DNA of 64,000 nucleotides from Bimuria novae-zelandiae CBS 107.79 (taxonomy: Eukaryota > Ascomycota > Dothideomycetes > Pleosporales > Didymosphaeriaceae): positions 1,104,319 through 1,168,318 of the forward strand of contig ML976665.1 in assembly GCA_010015655.1 (NCBI GenBank), read 5' to 3'. A program made the translations under genes and the position numbers. The notes below the pieces were generated by a model. That model had not been told where the DNA came from, made no database searches, and worked only from the letters and a program-made list of their open reading frames with translations. Positions 49,494 through 61,305 of this stretch are shown here, in pieces. Within the stretch, counting starts at the first letter, position 1. Every line of letters begins with the position of its first letter.

Positions 49494-49738
49494 TATTGCA
49501 GTATATATAGTAAAGCAAAAGAATATGTAGAGTAGCTTAATTAAGATAAAAAGTGTATTATTATGTCTGTTCTATTATTCTACTATTATAGCCACTTTTT
49601 GTATGGCCGCAACTAGGGTCTGTTTACATAACGTATCTACGATACTGTTGAGGTAAGAGATGCTTGATAAGATGAGGAAGCAGCACCAGACCACCACCAC
49701 GTGGCACACATGATCCGCGTCTCCTCATAACCGTCACA
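49494..49738 (-). repeat. Copia LTR (right copy, 5' LTR of the element)
   Basis: 245 bp, same length as the left copy. The outer 120 bases (49620-49738) retain normal GC content; the inner part is TA-rich. Confidence 0.92.
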
Positions 49739-49743
49739 AACTC
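49739..49743. repeat. Right target-site duplication of the Copia (AACTC)
   Basis: Exact partner of 35259-35263. Confidence 0.9.
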
Positions 49744-50521
49744 TCATGGCTAGATCCCGGCTATTGCCCATGTCCGCTTCCAGCTGGCCAATCTGTGATA
49801 AGTTGTAGAGAAATTGTTGCTGGGATCTACTGTCGCTCCGGCTCGAGGTTGTCGCGTCAGCTGGTCCGGTGGGCGGTTGAGCACGGCTGTCGGGTCGCAG
49901 AACCGAGCCCGGTACAGCTTCCAGCCGAGTACTACCACCAGAATATCCGGAAGGCCTCTGGCTATCTGCTGTAATATAATCGCCTTGACCAAGTCGTGAG
50001 CCAGGAAGTGCATCGTACCGTGAAATCGATTCGATGGTCCTGAGGTTCACCCTAGGCTGCTCGAAGTCTGCTCCCTCACTTCCATTCCCTATGGTACTTT
50101 CGTTCCATCGGTCTATCCGACGATCTCTAGGTACATTCGCGGCGTTAAACAAATTTTCGTGAACAGCGTTAGCCGGATTCGGTCTGAATGCAGCTTCTCG
50201 GCCGGACCTCTATTGAGCTGGATGTTGACTATGGCTGAAGGTACGGGCATTTGTTGCTCTATTTGTGGAATCCAACTGAGCTTGGCCCATGGGACTCTCA
50301 AGCTCGCGGGTTACTGTAGATATCTGCACTGGGTGGTCTCCTGCTAATGTAGCTTGTGGGACATCGGCTCTACCTGCATGCCGACGGGCTTCTGGAAAGC
50401 CTGCGTGGGCCTAGACATTGTGGGCAATGCGAAAGATAATTTGGTCATCATTATCTCCGTGGAGTAACTTCGTCGTCGCTGGAACTCCCTGAAAGGCTGG
50501 CTGCGGGCGACTTGGACCTAA
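49739..50521 (-). pseudogene. N-terminal fragment (piece 1) of the broken host gene
   Basis: A single minus-strand frame rich in Ser, Arg, Gln and Pro, with natural-looking composition (for example NAANVPRDRRIDRWNE near 50110-50150, ending SRDLAMRV at the Copia junction). It contains in-frame TAG at 50411-50413 and 50210-50212, each one C-to-T step from CAG. The upstream limit 50521 fits a splice acceptor (CTGACTTGATCCTTAG). An earlier exon with similar Ser/Asn/Pro-rich coding probably lies at 50800-51060, but its start codon and donor are unclear. This disordered N-terminus precedes the DUF6590-like core found in pieces 2 and 3. Confidence 0.6.
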
Positions 50522-50799
50522 CTAAGGATCAAGTCAGTATAGCTCTCGAGCATATACACGATAAGGGCGTACTATATGTCTGATCGAAAACTAAACCGGA
50601 ATTGGCATCTAAGACGGCCGGATCATCTCGTTGAGAATTGTATTCTTCCGAATCTATACATAGACAGTTCTTTTCAATTGTTTTTGCGGATATGTATCTC
50701 TAACATGCTCGCGATCCATTCCGGAAAGCTCTTGAGGCAACTCTGGCCTCTCAGTATTGCTGTTTGTTATGTTGATGTACCTTGTTTATTAGTTTATCG

Positions 50800-51519
50800 T
50801 TCTATGGCTCCACTGGGTAGGGGACATACCAGGGAAGCAATCACCTGCAAAGTTATTAAATTCGGTTTGATGCAGAGGTACACGACCCAGATGAGTGTGA
50901 GCGAGATATTGCGAGAGTAGTTGACACTATTAGAACTGTTTGAAGTATGTCGAGGCTCAGCACGAGATTGGAAATGTTCATAAGGGCCTGGGGAGGGGAC
51001 CAAGTTGACAGTGTCACAGGAAAGTGGTGTTACAGGGCGCAGTGGTCCTTTGGAGATAGAGTAGTTGAATATATCCAGATATTGGTAACTTTAACTGATG
51101 TTTGCTAGTGAGGAGCATAGTAAGGGTTAAACAATGGTCTGGATGTGGAAAATGACCGTGAAAAGAGGGACCACGCCGAGTTGAAAGACTGCCCCGCCAC
51201 AGTACTCACGCTCAGATCATATCAAGCTACTTTGCATCCTGCGGTTAGTTTAAGCTTATAAATGCGACTATCCTTTATGCTATACACTCTCGATACCGAG
51301 GCCTTGTTCAACTGGGGCTATGAGTAACGCACGTTCGAAATCCTGCCAGCTCTTAGGTCACTTCGAATATCTTGGACACCACTGCCTTTTACTAAACTTC
51401 ACTGGGGTGCTAAGTAACACATGGTACACGAGATCCTGCGTTGAACCCCGACAGTGGAAATCCCACAAGATTCCTTGCACCCGACCAAGCCATTTTCACC
51501 GCGCACACACACATTGGCA
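50800..51519. other. Region between divergent broken genes
   Basis: The left part (50800-51060, minus) has a hydrophilic open frame (EHFQSRAEPRHTSNSSNS) that is a plausible first exon of the transposon-broken gene. The rest (51061-51519) shows no convincing coding sequence, although a 67-codon ATG frame starts at 51320 on the plus strand. A shared promoter region would be expected here. Confidence 0.35.
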
Positions 51520-54446
51520 ATAGAGCTGAGAGAAGCCGAGGGTATTCTGAAACCGAGCTGGGACACCACATATAACAGCAACGGGTGCTATCTCAGAACA
51601 CGGAATATCTTCGTCTGCCGTTGATCAGTCCTCAACCGCCTTTATGACATTTCCTTCGCACACAAACCACCAGGCACTATCATAAAGCAGGAGCACGGCT
51701 GGTTGAAGTGCTCGATGGTGAACATCATGCTCGTGCATTGTTACTGTCAGCAGTCTTCGAAAAAGAACTTACGGACGCCATCCACACTCGTCATCGCCAT
51801 CGGATGCATGCACAGGACCTATGCGATCACAGTCCAGACTTTCGCATGAGGAGAGCTGTGCGCGAGGTCACTCAGATGCTGTTGAGAGAGCAATAAGGGT
51901 TGTTGAAAAGCGAATGCGGCACGCAAGCGCAGCCGACCTAGCAAAAGATGAGGAAGCTCAACCGCCTTTGCACCAAAAAGAATATCGCTAAGAAAGATAT
52001 AAAAGGAATTTCAAGAGAACAGAAGGGCGTAAAGAGGAAACAAGAACTCAGACTGAAGGAACAAAATGCAATTTGGGTGAGAATCGAGAGCATGTTACCT
52101 GACGAATGGAAAAGAGCTGAGTGTCCAGACTCCACCATCCACATGGGAGCCAATCCTTCCCGGGGCGATAGTTTTATGTCGCCCATGTACCCACAGAATT
52201 CTCCAAACTCGGGCGAAGAGGCTGGTGAGCCCGCACCATCTAAATCTCTTCAACAGGGCACACAAATCCCGCAGTCAACAAGCGATGATTATGCAGGAAG
52301 AGCGCCTGCCAAAAATGTTGAGAATTTTGAACATGATACTATTAAGCAGCATCTCGAAAAGCTTGGGGAGCAGCTATTGACTACCAAATCACGCTGAAAA
52401 AAAGTCCGCAAAAAGTTTGAAGACGTGAGCAAGGGTTGGGGCCCAATCATCAGGACTCAACACACTTTAAGAAGCTACTTAGAGCGACATTTTGAGATAC
52501 CGGGGTGGATTCGCGATCTCAGCGAACATGCAAAGCTGAAACACCAGGCCGAAAAGCTGTTTTACACTGTTAGAAAGGCTGCCGCTGACAAAGGACTCCA
52601 AGATCTGCAAGACTGTGGTCTCCAAAGCTGCGCATCGACAAATCCAGATTACGAAAACGGGCAGTGCCTAAGGTACTCTAAGCGTTGGAATACCGCACGA
52701 ATCGAAAAATGGCGACAAATGACGGCGGAGATTGGGGGCGACGGAGGCGCGAATCTCCCACCAGATGATCCACCCTGCGGTGACGAAGAGTTCTACCATG
52801 CTACAGGCTGGGATCTTATCGCAGGAGACAAAGAAGAGAATTACCCTGAATGGACCTACAACCCAGGCTATCGTCTAGAACCTCAGGAGCACATACTATT
52901 TCCACCAGTAAGCGAGATGAACAGTACGTTCGAGGAAGGCAATGATGCGGTCAAAAAAGCTGCCGTCACCAGAGAATGGGGGGATCATTTCCAGGGCGAT
53001 AGATGGGTGCCACGAAGCTCCCCGTTTTGGCACCGGCTCGCCACGAAACCTGCCCAGCCTCCTGGGCCGTTCAATCTATGGCGCGTGGTTCAACAGGCAG
53101 CCGAACAGACCCAGATGGGTTATTCAAAGCCATCACACCCATTGACTCTAGAAAATCTCCAGAGATTCACTAGGGAAGTGAGCGACCCGTCAAATGAGGA
53201 TGGTTTCATGGGTAGCGGTTCAGTTGTACCCGAGAACGCAGAAATTCCGGTCGAATCGCTTAATCGTATTCGCAGGATGCTTGACAACTCACGCATGCCT
53301 AATCGCGCCTTTGGCCCTGAAAGTGAGTATACTTATGGAAGCATGGACCAACGCTCAGGTGGACTACCGGATACCTTAACCTCAAATCCAAAGACGAACA
53401 ATAATTCGTACACACAATCAGGACTCAAACTTTCCAAGCCAAGCAAGAGAACAAGGGAAGATGAAGAACAGAAACTATACTCTGCATATCCGCCCGCAAA
53501 GAGGCCAAGAGTAGATAATTTCCTATCTAGATCTCAGACGAATCCTACCGACGACAAAGTTTTGGAGAGATTAGCGGACTTTGACCGCACAAAGAGCATC
53601 ATGGGAACCAAACCAATCCGTCATTAGAAGAACCAACTCATTCTTTAATTCTTCCAGATGACAAGGAGCTGGTTCTTTCCAACACACCGGTTCTCTCCAG
53701 CACGCCGGCCATCTCCAACACTCCGGCAGTTTCTAACATGCCGGCCACTTTCGGCGAGACCGATCTCTTAAATTCTCCCGAAATCGAACAAAACTGTGTG
53801 CCGAATCATTCTAAAGAGGCAGAAAAAGTTAAAGATGATGCACACCTCGAAGTGATCGACACAAAAGACGTAACGGCGGATACTGTCGAACCGAGACACG
53901 CCAAATTCTGCTCATCGCAACGCAAGGACGCTGATAAAACACCCTTGGAAGAAATACCAGAAATCTGCAACGCTGGTGTGAACGGTACGACTGGCAAATC
54001 TACTGTGGGACTCGAGGCACTAACGTGCACATTACCGGAACGGCCGGTACGCAGCTGCCCAATCGACCAACTACATCTGCAGATGCGAAAGAATCGAAGA
54101 AACTGTTCACAGCATCTACAGCAAAAAAGTTCTCCCCGCCTTCGCCACCACCCAAGACCACTAGACCCACAGAGAAGCCACTTCGACCTCCCATCTCGTC
54201 GCTAAACTCAAGCGATGTTTTAACATCAAGAGCGCGCATACTTCTACCACCCAATCTCCAAACACGCCGCTGATACGAAAGCGAGCGCACCCAGATGCTG
54301 AAGACGAACCGAAACCGGAAACGAAGTTGAAGACTAGTCATACCGTTGCAAGCCTGCGGAAGCCACCAGCGCAACCAGTGAGGAAAAGACTGTGGTCTCA
54401 GCGCAAAGAGGTCGTCACAGGGAGCGGGTGCGCTCCGCATGGGTGA
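51520..54446 (+). pseudogene. Frameshifted gene for a large hydrophilic, probably nuclear protein
   Basis: Family not recognised. Natural-looking coding sequence changes frame repeatedly: near 51700, 51885 and 51960, then a long frame 51960-53627 with an in-frame TGA at 52395-52397 (one C-to-T from CGA), then near 53600, 54010 and 54255, ending around 54446. Visible features are a Lys/Glu/Arg-rich region (51970-52060) and WGPIIRTQHTLRSYLERHF (about 52437-52495). A bipartite-type nuclear localisation signal follows at about 53440-53515 (PSKRTREDEE then PPAKRPRVD). Four degenerate 18-bp repeats encode [VA][LI]SNTP at 53672-53743, before a Pro/Thr/Lys-rich tail. Some frame changes could be introns, but not all have splice signals. 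A small DNA-associated role is a guess from the NLS only. Confidence 0.55.
53672..53743 (+). repeat. Four tandem 18-bp coding repeats (LSNTP-like)
   Basis: Units read VLSNTP, VLSSTP, AISNTP and AVSNMP, each with several base differences. It is an old in-frame minisatellite in the pseudogene. Confidence 0.7.
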
Positions 54447-55080
54447 GCGAATGTTGGAGTACCCACCAGTACGGTGAACCACCAGGGTTGCCTCCACCTA
54501 CCGATATGCTCCTCACATTGATTTGGGTCGAGGCTCATTATTACATAGGTGAATCATGGCAATATCCAGAACAATCCGCACGTGGAGGCCAACACGCTGG
54601 GTACTCGCGACCTGTTCTGCACCACTTCCCAATATCGACACAGCAAAGACACGTTGGCCGGGGCTTGAGATCCTAGAGTAATCCGTCTTAGGCGTTTCTA
54701 GGATCGAGACAGCCGGGTCAATACGCTCTTCATCTTCTCACACGTTCTCTCGATCGTCAAGCCGTCATAGAGCTTCTCTTGAGAACACGAAGCGGTGCGT
54801 GAAGTGCAGATTTGCGGAATCTCGCTCATGGAATAATCTGCTCTTTGTTACACTTTGTTTTATCGTTTCCAGTTTTCACTGTGCCAAATAGTTAATTTTG
54901 CGCATCAATAATTGTAGAGCGTTGATAAATGCGAAAAAGAAGTAAATTAAATATAAAACAACAGGAAACGCCAAAACATATAACTATCAAAATGCTAAAG
55001 ATGATGCACGAACATAACGACATCAGAGGCCTTCTCCCCCCCATCTACTCTGCCCACCCACACTCTCCTTTGGGCGCACC
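54447..55080. other. Intergenic region between convergent broken genes
   Basis: 634 bp. A 94-codon open frame (54392-54676, plus) overlaps the end of the preceding pseudogene and could be a further exon or chance. 54830-55000 is AT-rich, as expected for 3' ends of two convergent genes. Confidence 0.35.
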
Positions 55081-58000
55081 TCACACCTGCTGCACCCCCA
55101 CATCAACAATGTCCAGAATCATGAATCCGTCATGGTCCGTCCCTGCCACTCTACCCGCCTCGCCATCACATTGTACCACGATCCTCAGATCCTGGCTCAC
55201 CTCCGCCGGTGTACTGCCCGTCGTGAAGAATTGCTACTTCCTCAGATACGTCTCTTGCGGGCTCGCAGTATCCACATATTCGTTACTAATAAAGTAGACG
55301 GCCTTGCACTTGGACATCAGGTTGGCTACTCGGTTTGAGCTCGTCAACTTGTATTGTTTCCTAGAGCAGAGCGTAATAGGTTGGCTGATCGTCAAGGCCG
55401 CAGTGGTTGTGGCTACTAGCACGCGCATTGGAGCCGTTGTTGGTTGTGGAGTTCTCGGTGCGGAAGGTGACGGAGGAATCGTCGGCTTTGGTAGTCCAAC
55501 CAAATGCGGTATTGTCGGCGGCAAACGAAAAGTCTGGGTTGATCACTGCGTTGGAGACGTCCGCACAAGCTTGGTCAGTCTGTTCTTGAGACGCGATTTC
55601 GCCCGAGCGGCGATATGTACGGGCAGAAAGGATCGCGACAGGCGTTGAAGTGGGAATGATTTCAGTAACTGTCGAAAGCGTAACGTTCAAAATAACAGGA
55701 GATGACGCAGTGGGAGCGCATGTTGAAGGTCCATCGTACAAGGTCTCTAACGAGACAGTGGTATGAGTGATGATTATGGCTGTTGGCGCAAGGCAGTCCG
55801 CCTCACTGTTGTTGAACGAGGGACTGAGTGTGGCAGAGAGCGCGGTCGAGATGGAAGAAGCGAGGGTCGAATTGAGTGATGTGTCTGGGAGACTCGTGGA
55901 CGCAGCCGTTCCCGTTGCGAAAGACGTTGTTGCATTCAAGGTCGCGCCAGCTGACAGCGGAATAGAGACGATTGTCGATGGAGTTGGGGAAGCGCTAAGT
56001 ACGCCGGTGCCAAAAGTGGATGTGATGTTGACTAAAACCGATGACTCGGCAATTGAGACTGAGACTGCAGTGAAGAGAGGCACTGGGGTCGATGTGGTCC
56101 CTGGCGAGACACTTGAATTAGCCGATAAAGACGTTAGACCAGATGAAGGACCGGCGCCTATTGTCAACGGTATCGGAACTGAGCCAGATGCTGTTCCAAT
56201 AGGCATGCTCGAGTTCACAGCTAATGGAAAGGTGATCGCAAGGACTGTATCTGTAGGTAGGAACGCAGTGGAGTTGGCGGAGGGCCTATAGATAGAGCCA
56301 CGTCGCGGGCCTGCTAAAGCCGAAAAACTGCCCGTCGTAGGGACAGAAGCTGGAGCAGTGCCCAAAGGCGCCGTCACGAGCGGCGCAGAGGTGATGTTGC
56401 TCGACTGGATGGGAACAGAACTTGCGCCGGTGGTAAGGACCGAGAAATTCCCTGTGGGTGCCGGTACAGCAGGGGGGTTACAGTGGTGTTTGTAATCTCT
56501 ACAGAAACAGAGGCGCCAGTCGCCCCGTAGAACTGTGTCGAGTTCAATACCACACCCGTGCTCAGTGGCAGCGAAGCAGGCGTAAGTGGAGCGTTTCCTG
56601 GCAACGAGGTGTTTGCTGTGGGGATTGGGGCCTTTCCGGACAAAGTCACATTACTGGTAGGCAACAGTGACGAGCCCGAGATGCTTGATGTGCGGCTTCA
56701 GAAACGTCCAATCCGATCACCGAATTCGTTTTCAAAATCCGGTACAGTGCTGCCGCTTGCAGTAGGGAATGCTGCACTTGAATTTGCCAACAGCGGTGGG
56801 AGTGTTACGGAAGGCTGTTCAACACTACCGCTCGCCGTAGGAAAAGCCGCGCTTGAGTTGGCAACAATCGGCAGAATGGTGGCAGGGGGCTGTTCGGTAA
56901 TGGCCACTTCGGATGATGACTTGGCTCCATAGCCGTTATTTGGAATGAATGGCGGTGGTGGCGGAATAGTTGAATTTGCCGCAGGCGCAGAAACGTCACT
57001 CTCGCCAAAAGCGGTCACGAGAGGAGCGGTGCCTACCGGCGTACTCGTGTGAGGCCTGCGCGTGCGATCCATTAGGGAATTGCTGAACTCATCTTCACTG
57101 ATACTCGTAACGTTGGCGCAGGGGCTAGGACTTAAGCTAGCGGCGGCACTTGTTGTCAAGTTTGCGGTGGGCGAAATGAAACCGGCAGTGCCAGTTGAAC
57201 GGATGATCGCCGCAGCTCCAGAGAGTGAGATGTGTTGAGCTCCAGAGAATACTGATGCGGACCCAACAGGTGCTGCGGATGTTTCTGCGCTTAGCGACTG
57301 TGTCAAGATAGTAGATACGACCTCAGAAAGGTTCGAAGAAGGCAGCATGACACCATTCCCTGAGGCGACAGATGAGAAGCCAGTCGCACCGGTAGTGGCA
57401 AAAGCCGCCGTTCCACTTAGAAACGTAATGTTTGAGCTCGCGCTAGGAATCGCGCTGGCTGATGCAGGCAACGATACATTGGCTGATGGTAATGGGATAG
57501 CACCATTGGAAGCAACTTCGGACGACTCGGTAGCTCCTTCGGTAGACTCTTCAGAAAAGTTGAAAGCGCCGAAAGGTCCTCCGTTCTCCTCCTGCTCTTC
57601 TACTGTGCTGTTGGTGCTCGGTGTGGGAGCGAAGGCAGAAGCTGTCTCCGATGCAATTGTAACATTTGCAGAGGCTGGCGGAACGTAACCCGATGCGCCA
57701 GTAGACAAGAGCACCGATGAGACACCAGATGTAGCAGCAACGTCGGTCCCGTGAGAGACTGGTGTATTCACACTGAGTTAACTTGCAGGAGCAGTAGCAG
57801 ATGGAGGGATAATACCAAATCCTTGAGACATCGACGTCACAGCTGTTGCGCCCGACAGAGTGAAATTTTGAGTACCGATCAAAGCCGTTCCGTTTTCAAG
57901 CGTAGATGGAGAGCTTATACCTGTCGAAAGAGTGACACCTGATGCCAATGAAGGTGGAGTGCTCGAAATAGAACCGACCCCTCCTGACGCAATGCATGAA

Positions 58001-60477
58001 GAAGCATTCACTACAATTGTATTGGCAGATGCAATAGAGTTGAATCCTGTCGCAAGGGGAGGCGGTACAATGGGAGAGACGTCCGACAGACTTGTTGCTG
58101 TAGAGCTCGTCTTTGGTGTGTCATAGCCTTGCTGAGGAGGAAGGACGAATTCGGAGCTCGAAGCCTCTACTGCACTCTGCGAACTTTCGGAGAAAGATTT
58201 AGAACTTTCTACAGCACTTGAAATGCTGCCTACGAAGCTCCCATTAGTAGGTGAAGGGGGAATGACACCTGAGCCTGCGGTGCTGAATCCTGTAGATACG
58301 CCACAAGAAATGCTGAAGACATTGCCACCGGACGATTGTGCGGCGCCCGATTGCTCGCCCCTCCTAGTGGTAGTGTTGGAGGTCGACGTCGCTTCCGATA
58401 TGGTGAAAGCGGAGCTTCCCGCGGAAAGGGTAACGGTCGAGTTGGATTGAGGAGCCGGACTAAGGGGAACAATACCATCACCCTGCGTAGAGTTCCATGT
58501 AGCAGCACTGCCAGAGACGATTGCTGCAGCGAAGCGTGGAGAGACGGTTTCCCAGGGCACGACGGACGTCCGGCCGGCGTCGTTGAGTGAAGCGAGCGAG
58601 CTAGATGCTGAGGGTGTCGGTGAAGGAACATCTACACCCGCACCTGCCGTAGTGTTCGATGTTTCCGTGGAGTAAGCTGTTGTGAAAGCCCCGCTGCCAC
58701 CGGTGCCCAACGCTGGAACTGACGTAGGCAGTATCACTCCACCGCCCTCATTGCGAGTGAATGTCGATGTGCCCGAATAGATGGTCGTAGTACCGTTGTC
58801 AACGACGTATGTGACATCGACAGAGAGAAATGTGTTACTTTCAACGGGTTGTCTCACAACGGCGGTCTGAGGTGTATTTTTAGTCGTGCATGACCAAGAG
58901 ATGGCGTAGGCAGCGCACCATGCACTGGAGGAGGCGTAGGCCTCGGACCAACTGTAATGATAAGTTCCTCCGGAATCCATGAAGCCGCTCGACCAGTATG
59001 GATTGAAAACGTCACCTGTCTCGGATCGAGTGATCAATCCAGGCGTTGACAAGGAGAACCCTTCTGTGATCACTTCGCCAACAAGCTGTGCCGTATCTAC
59101 CGTGGTGTTGCTCGGACCGTTGACTAGATCAATGGCCTTGCAATTGTCTGACTTTGATGTCACCCCCGTCAGAAGGATTTTGACGCTCCCTGGTCGCCGT
59201 TCGAAGTTTGATGCGGGTCCATGCAAAACGCATTGTCCATCGGATGCACCTGGGTTAGGGACGAATGATGCAGATCGGCAAACTTGCCTCTGAGCAACAT
59301 TGTTCACCAGCGAACATTTTGCCGCGCAAGCTGTTTGATTCGCCACATTCTGAATGCTAGCCAAGACGTTCGTATTAACAATCGTGGTGTCGCATAGGAC
59401 GGAGTATTCATATCGAAGATCGCCGACAATGAACTAGGGGCTCAACGCGTTCGCTTTGGACTCTTGGGATCCCCCTTTCGGGCATTCAAAAGGGATGCCA
59501 ATTACGATTGGCACCGCAGGAATTGATGAGGTCGAGGGTAAAGATACCGGCAAGACCGAACCACAGGCGACTATAACCACTGATAGAGGGCTTGTAATGG
59601 ATACAGGAACCGACTCCGTGGCGGAGCCTATCGCATCCGTCGTCTAGTTGAAGCCGGGTACGATAGTTACAGTCTTAGTGAAAACATTTGTATAATATCT
59701 TAGCGGGACATGCAGGACATTTTCCCCCACAGTTATGTACTGAATGGCATGAGCCAGTGTTGGTAGAGGGCTTTGTGGACATGCCTGGTTCATGGTGTTG
59801 GTGACTGTAGTGATTGAAAGCGGTGCGACCGTCTCGCACGAGCAAGCATTCTCGAACCCAGACATGGCTTCTTCCTGTCTGCTGTTCGGCGTCGCCATTG
59901 CCAACACCGCAGCATTAGCTCCGTTTGCAACGATCTCCGCCATAACCTCATTCGCAACCATGAATTGCGCAGCGACATCAGCTCCCGTCGGAGTACTGCG
60001 GCAGGTGTTATAGTGGCAATTTCGGTGACTGTCTGCGTAGTGGATATCTGTATCGTACTGGTTGAAGTAGCTGTAGCGCTCGTATAGTTGGTGCTGGCAT
60101 TCGGTCAATCGTTATTCGAAGGGAAGGCAAATGACTCACATGATGGCACTGGTTAGTACTGTTACAGTCGCTGGCTGTATATCCAGCATTATGTTACAGA
60201 ACGACTATACAGCAGTGATAGGGGCAGAATCCAAAAGCTCGATGTACCGGTCGTCTGTGGGACACTGCACATCTATGAACTCTCCGGCCCCCTCCTGCCA
60301 TTTGCCAAAGAATTTGTTCAGCGGCCATCGTTGAAGGATGCCTTGTAACTTGGACGGCTCATTGGTCACTGCGAGGCCAAGTTCTGTATCAGAGCCCTGC
60401 TCAGTGAATCGGGCCCCAGTGTGTGAAGAAAAGGAAAGGATAACGGCCGAAGCCAGTAACGAATGGGAAATGTACAT
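55081..60477 (-). pseudogene. Giant Ser/Thr-rich cell-surface protein with PAN-like and carbohydrate-binding-like domains, broken
   Basis: Essentially one minus-strand frame from ATG 60475-60477 to TGA 55081-55083, about 1750 codons. It begins with a signal peptide (MYISHSLLASAVILSF). There is a GTGAGT intron donor near 60136, then a Cys-containing region. A PAN/apple-like segment lies at about 59200-59430 (YEYSVLCDT, CAAKCSL, CVLHGPASN). A stalk of about 900 residues follows, very rich in Ser, Thr, Ala, Val and Pro with repeated G[VIF]I[LP]P[ST] phrases. The C-terminal beta-sandwich (NPDFSFAADNTAFGW ... LTISQPITLC) resembles CBM4/9-type modules of fungal surface proteins. In-frame stops are at 60205-60207, 59644-59646, 59434-59436, 57778-57780, 56698-56700 and 55234-55236, all one C-to-T from Gln or Arg. 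Frameshifts lie near 60000, 56470 (a run of six G on the plus strand) and 55440. A few 5' stops might lie in introns. Adhesin or wall role is inferred. Confidence 0.72.
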
Positions 60478-61305
60478 GACGGAGCCCTCGAGCGAGTGAG
60501 AGTTGCTCCGATCAAGTCACTCGAAAGGTCCCTTGGGGTTCCTGAAAGAAAACGACAGGCTAGGAGCGATAAACTACTTTTATAAGTGGCAGTATCGACG
60601 GATACACCAGATGAATGGGCGTGTCCGCCATCCTGACAGCTATCGGGATTATTCCCACGTTAGACTGCACCTTGCAGGCGGGATCAGAGGCACAGGCTGG
60701 AACGGTTTTGCATGAAGCGTGACTTGGGTAGAACAAGGACTGAGAATGTTTCACGGATCTCAATCCTGGTGGAGTCCTAGTGGTCTCCGATTCAAAGAGT
60801 GTCTAGGATGCTTGACGCCCCCGATGCCTCTCTGCGCCAGCTGGAATGTCGAGGGAGACGCGCCGAGACCCCTTACTCGCGCGCATCGCAGCATATCACA
60901 TCCCACCACTGCGGGAAGGTCTTGAGAGAAGTGTTGAGGACATGCCAAGGGGGGACGCGTCGAAACACGCCGACGCGCGACTGACAGAAGTCGGGCTGTG
61001 GCACCGACCCAGAGAGACCAAATATTGAAGTACTTGACTTGGACAAAATGACTGTGCGGGAGATGAATGGACACGAACAGGAGGAAGCGAAAGCAGGAAA
61101 GCGCGATGCGTCACGTAAACTTGGTGCGAGTGTGGTTAAGTCGACACCATGAGGCTACGAGAATTGGGATGCACACTGGCGGATGCGCGGTGTTCAAGGC
61201 GTGTAAATGGGAGGTGGTGAGGATTGTGAGAGTTGCAGCTCGAGAATGGGGTACTGGTACGCTGGCGAATGAGGCGTGTTCGGAGGTCGGCGCCGCATTA
61301 ACGTG
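60478..61305. other. Upstream region of the surface-protein pseudogene
   Basis: 828 bp of GC-balanced DNA up to the pogo element at 61306. Many overlapping short frames on both strands reflect high GC, and none looks like a gene. It presumably held the promoter of the minus-strand surface-protein gene. Confidence 0.4.

Larger units (their letters stand above)
35264..49738 (-). mobile_element. Copia LTR retrotransposon with two nested insertions, RIP-degraded
   Basis: Two 245-bp LTRs (35264-35508 and 49494-49738) bound this unit, flanked by AACTC. Without the Gypsy (40039-46948), the mariner (47913-49243) and their duplications, the net length is about 6.2 kb, a normal Copia size. The minus strand carries the Ty1/Copia reverse transcriptase: ALYSLKE...WYNDLKR at about 37530-37600 and IYVNDIII (YVDDI with Asp to Asn) at about 37420-37450. 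Integrase and gag regions should occupy 38200-40033 and 46954-47910 but are too mutated to outline. A purine tract (GGATAAGGGGGTG on the minus strand, 35509-35521) abuts the LTR, confirming orientation. Confidence 0.9.

Noticed and set aside
49380..49540. Similarity between 35264-35300 and 49494-49530 looked like a duplicated piece of the host gene
   Set aside because: Similarity starts exactly at the LTR boundary after AACTC. Upstream bases do not align convincingly.
51894..51941. TAA and TAG in the 51708-53627 frame taken as RIP stops
   Set aside because: A more natural coding frame (RAIRVVEKRMRHASAADL) runs through this stretch in another phase, so the defect is a pair of frame changes.
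55767..56291. A 174-codon plus-strand open frame
   Set aside because: Antisense shadow of the Ser/Thr-rich minus-strand gene; low-complexity codons leave the opposite strand open.
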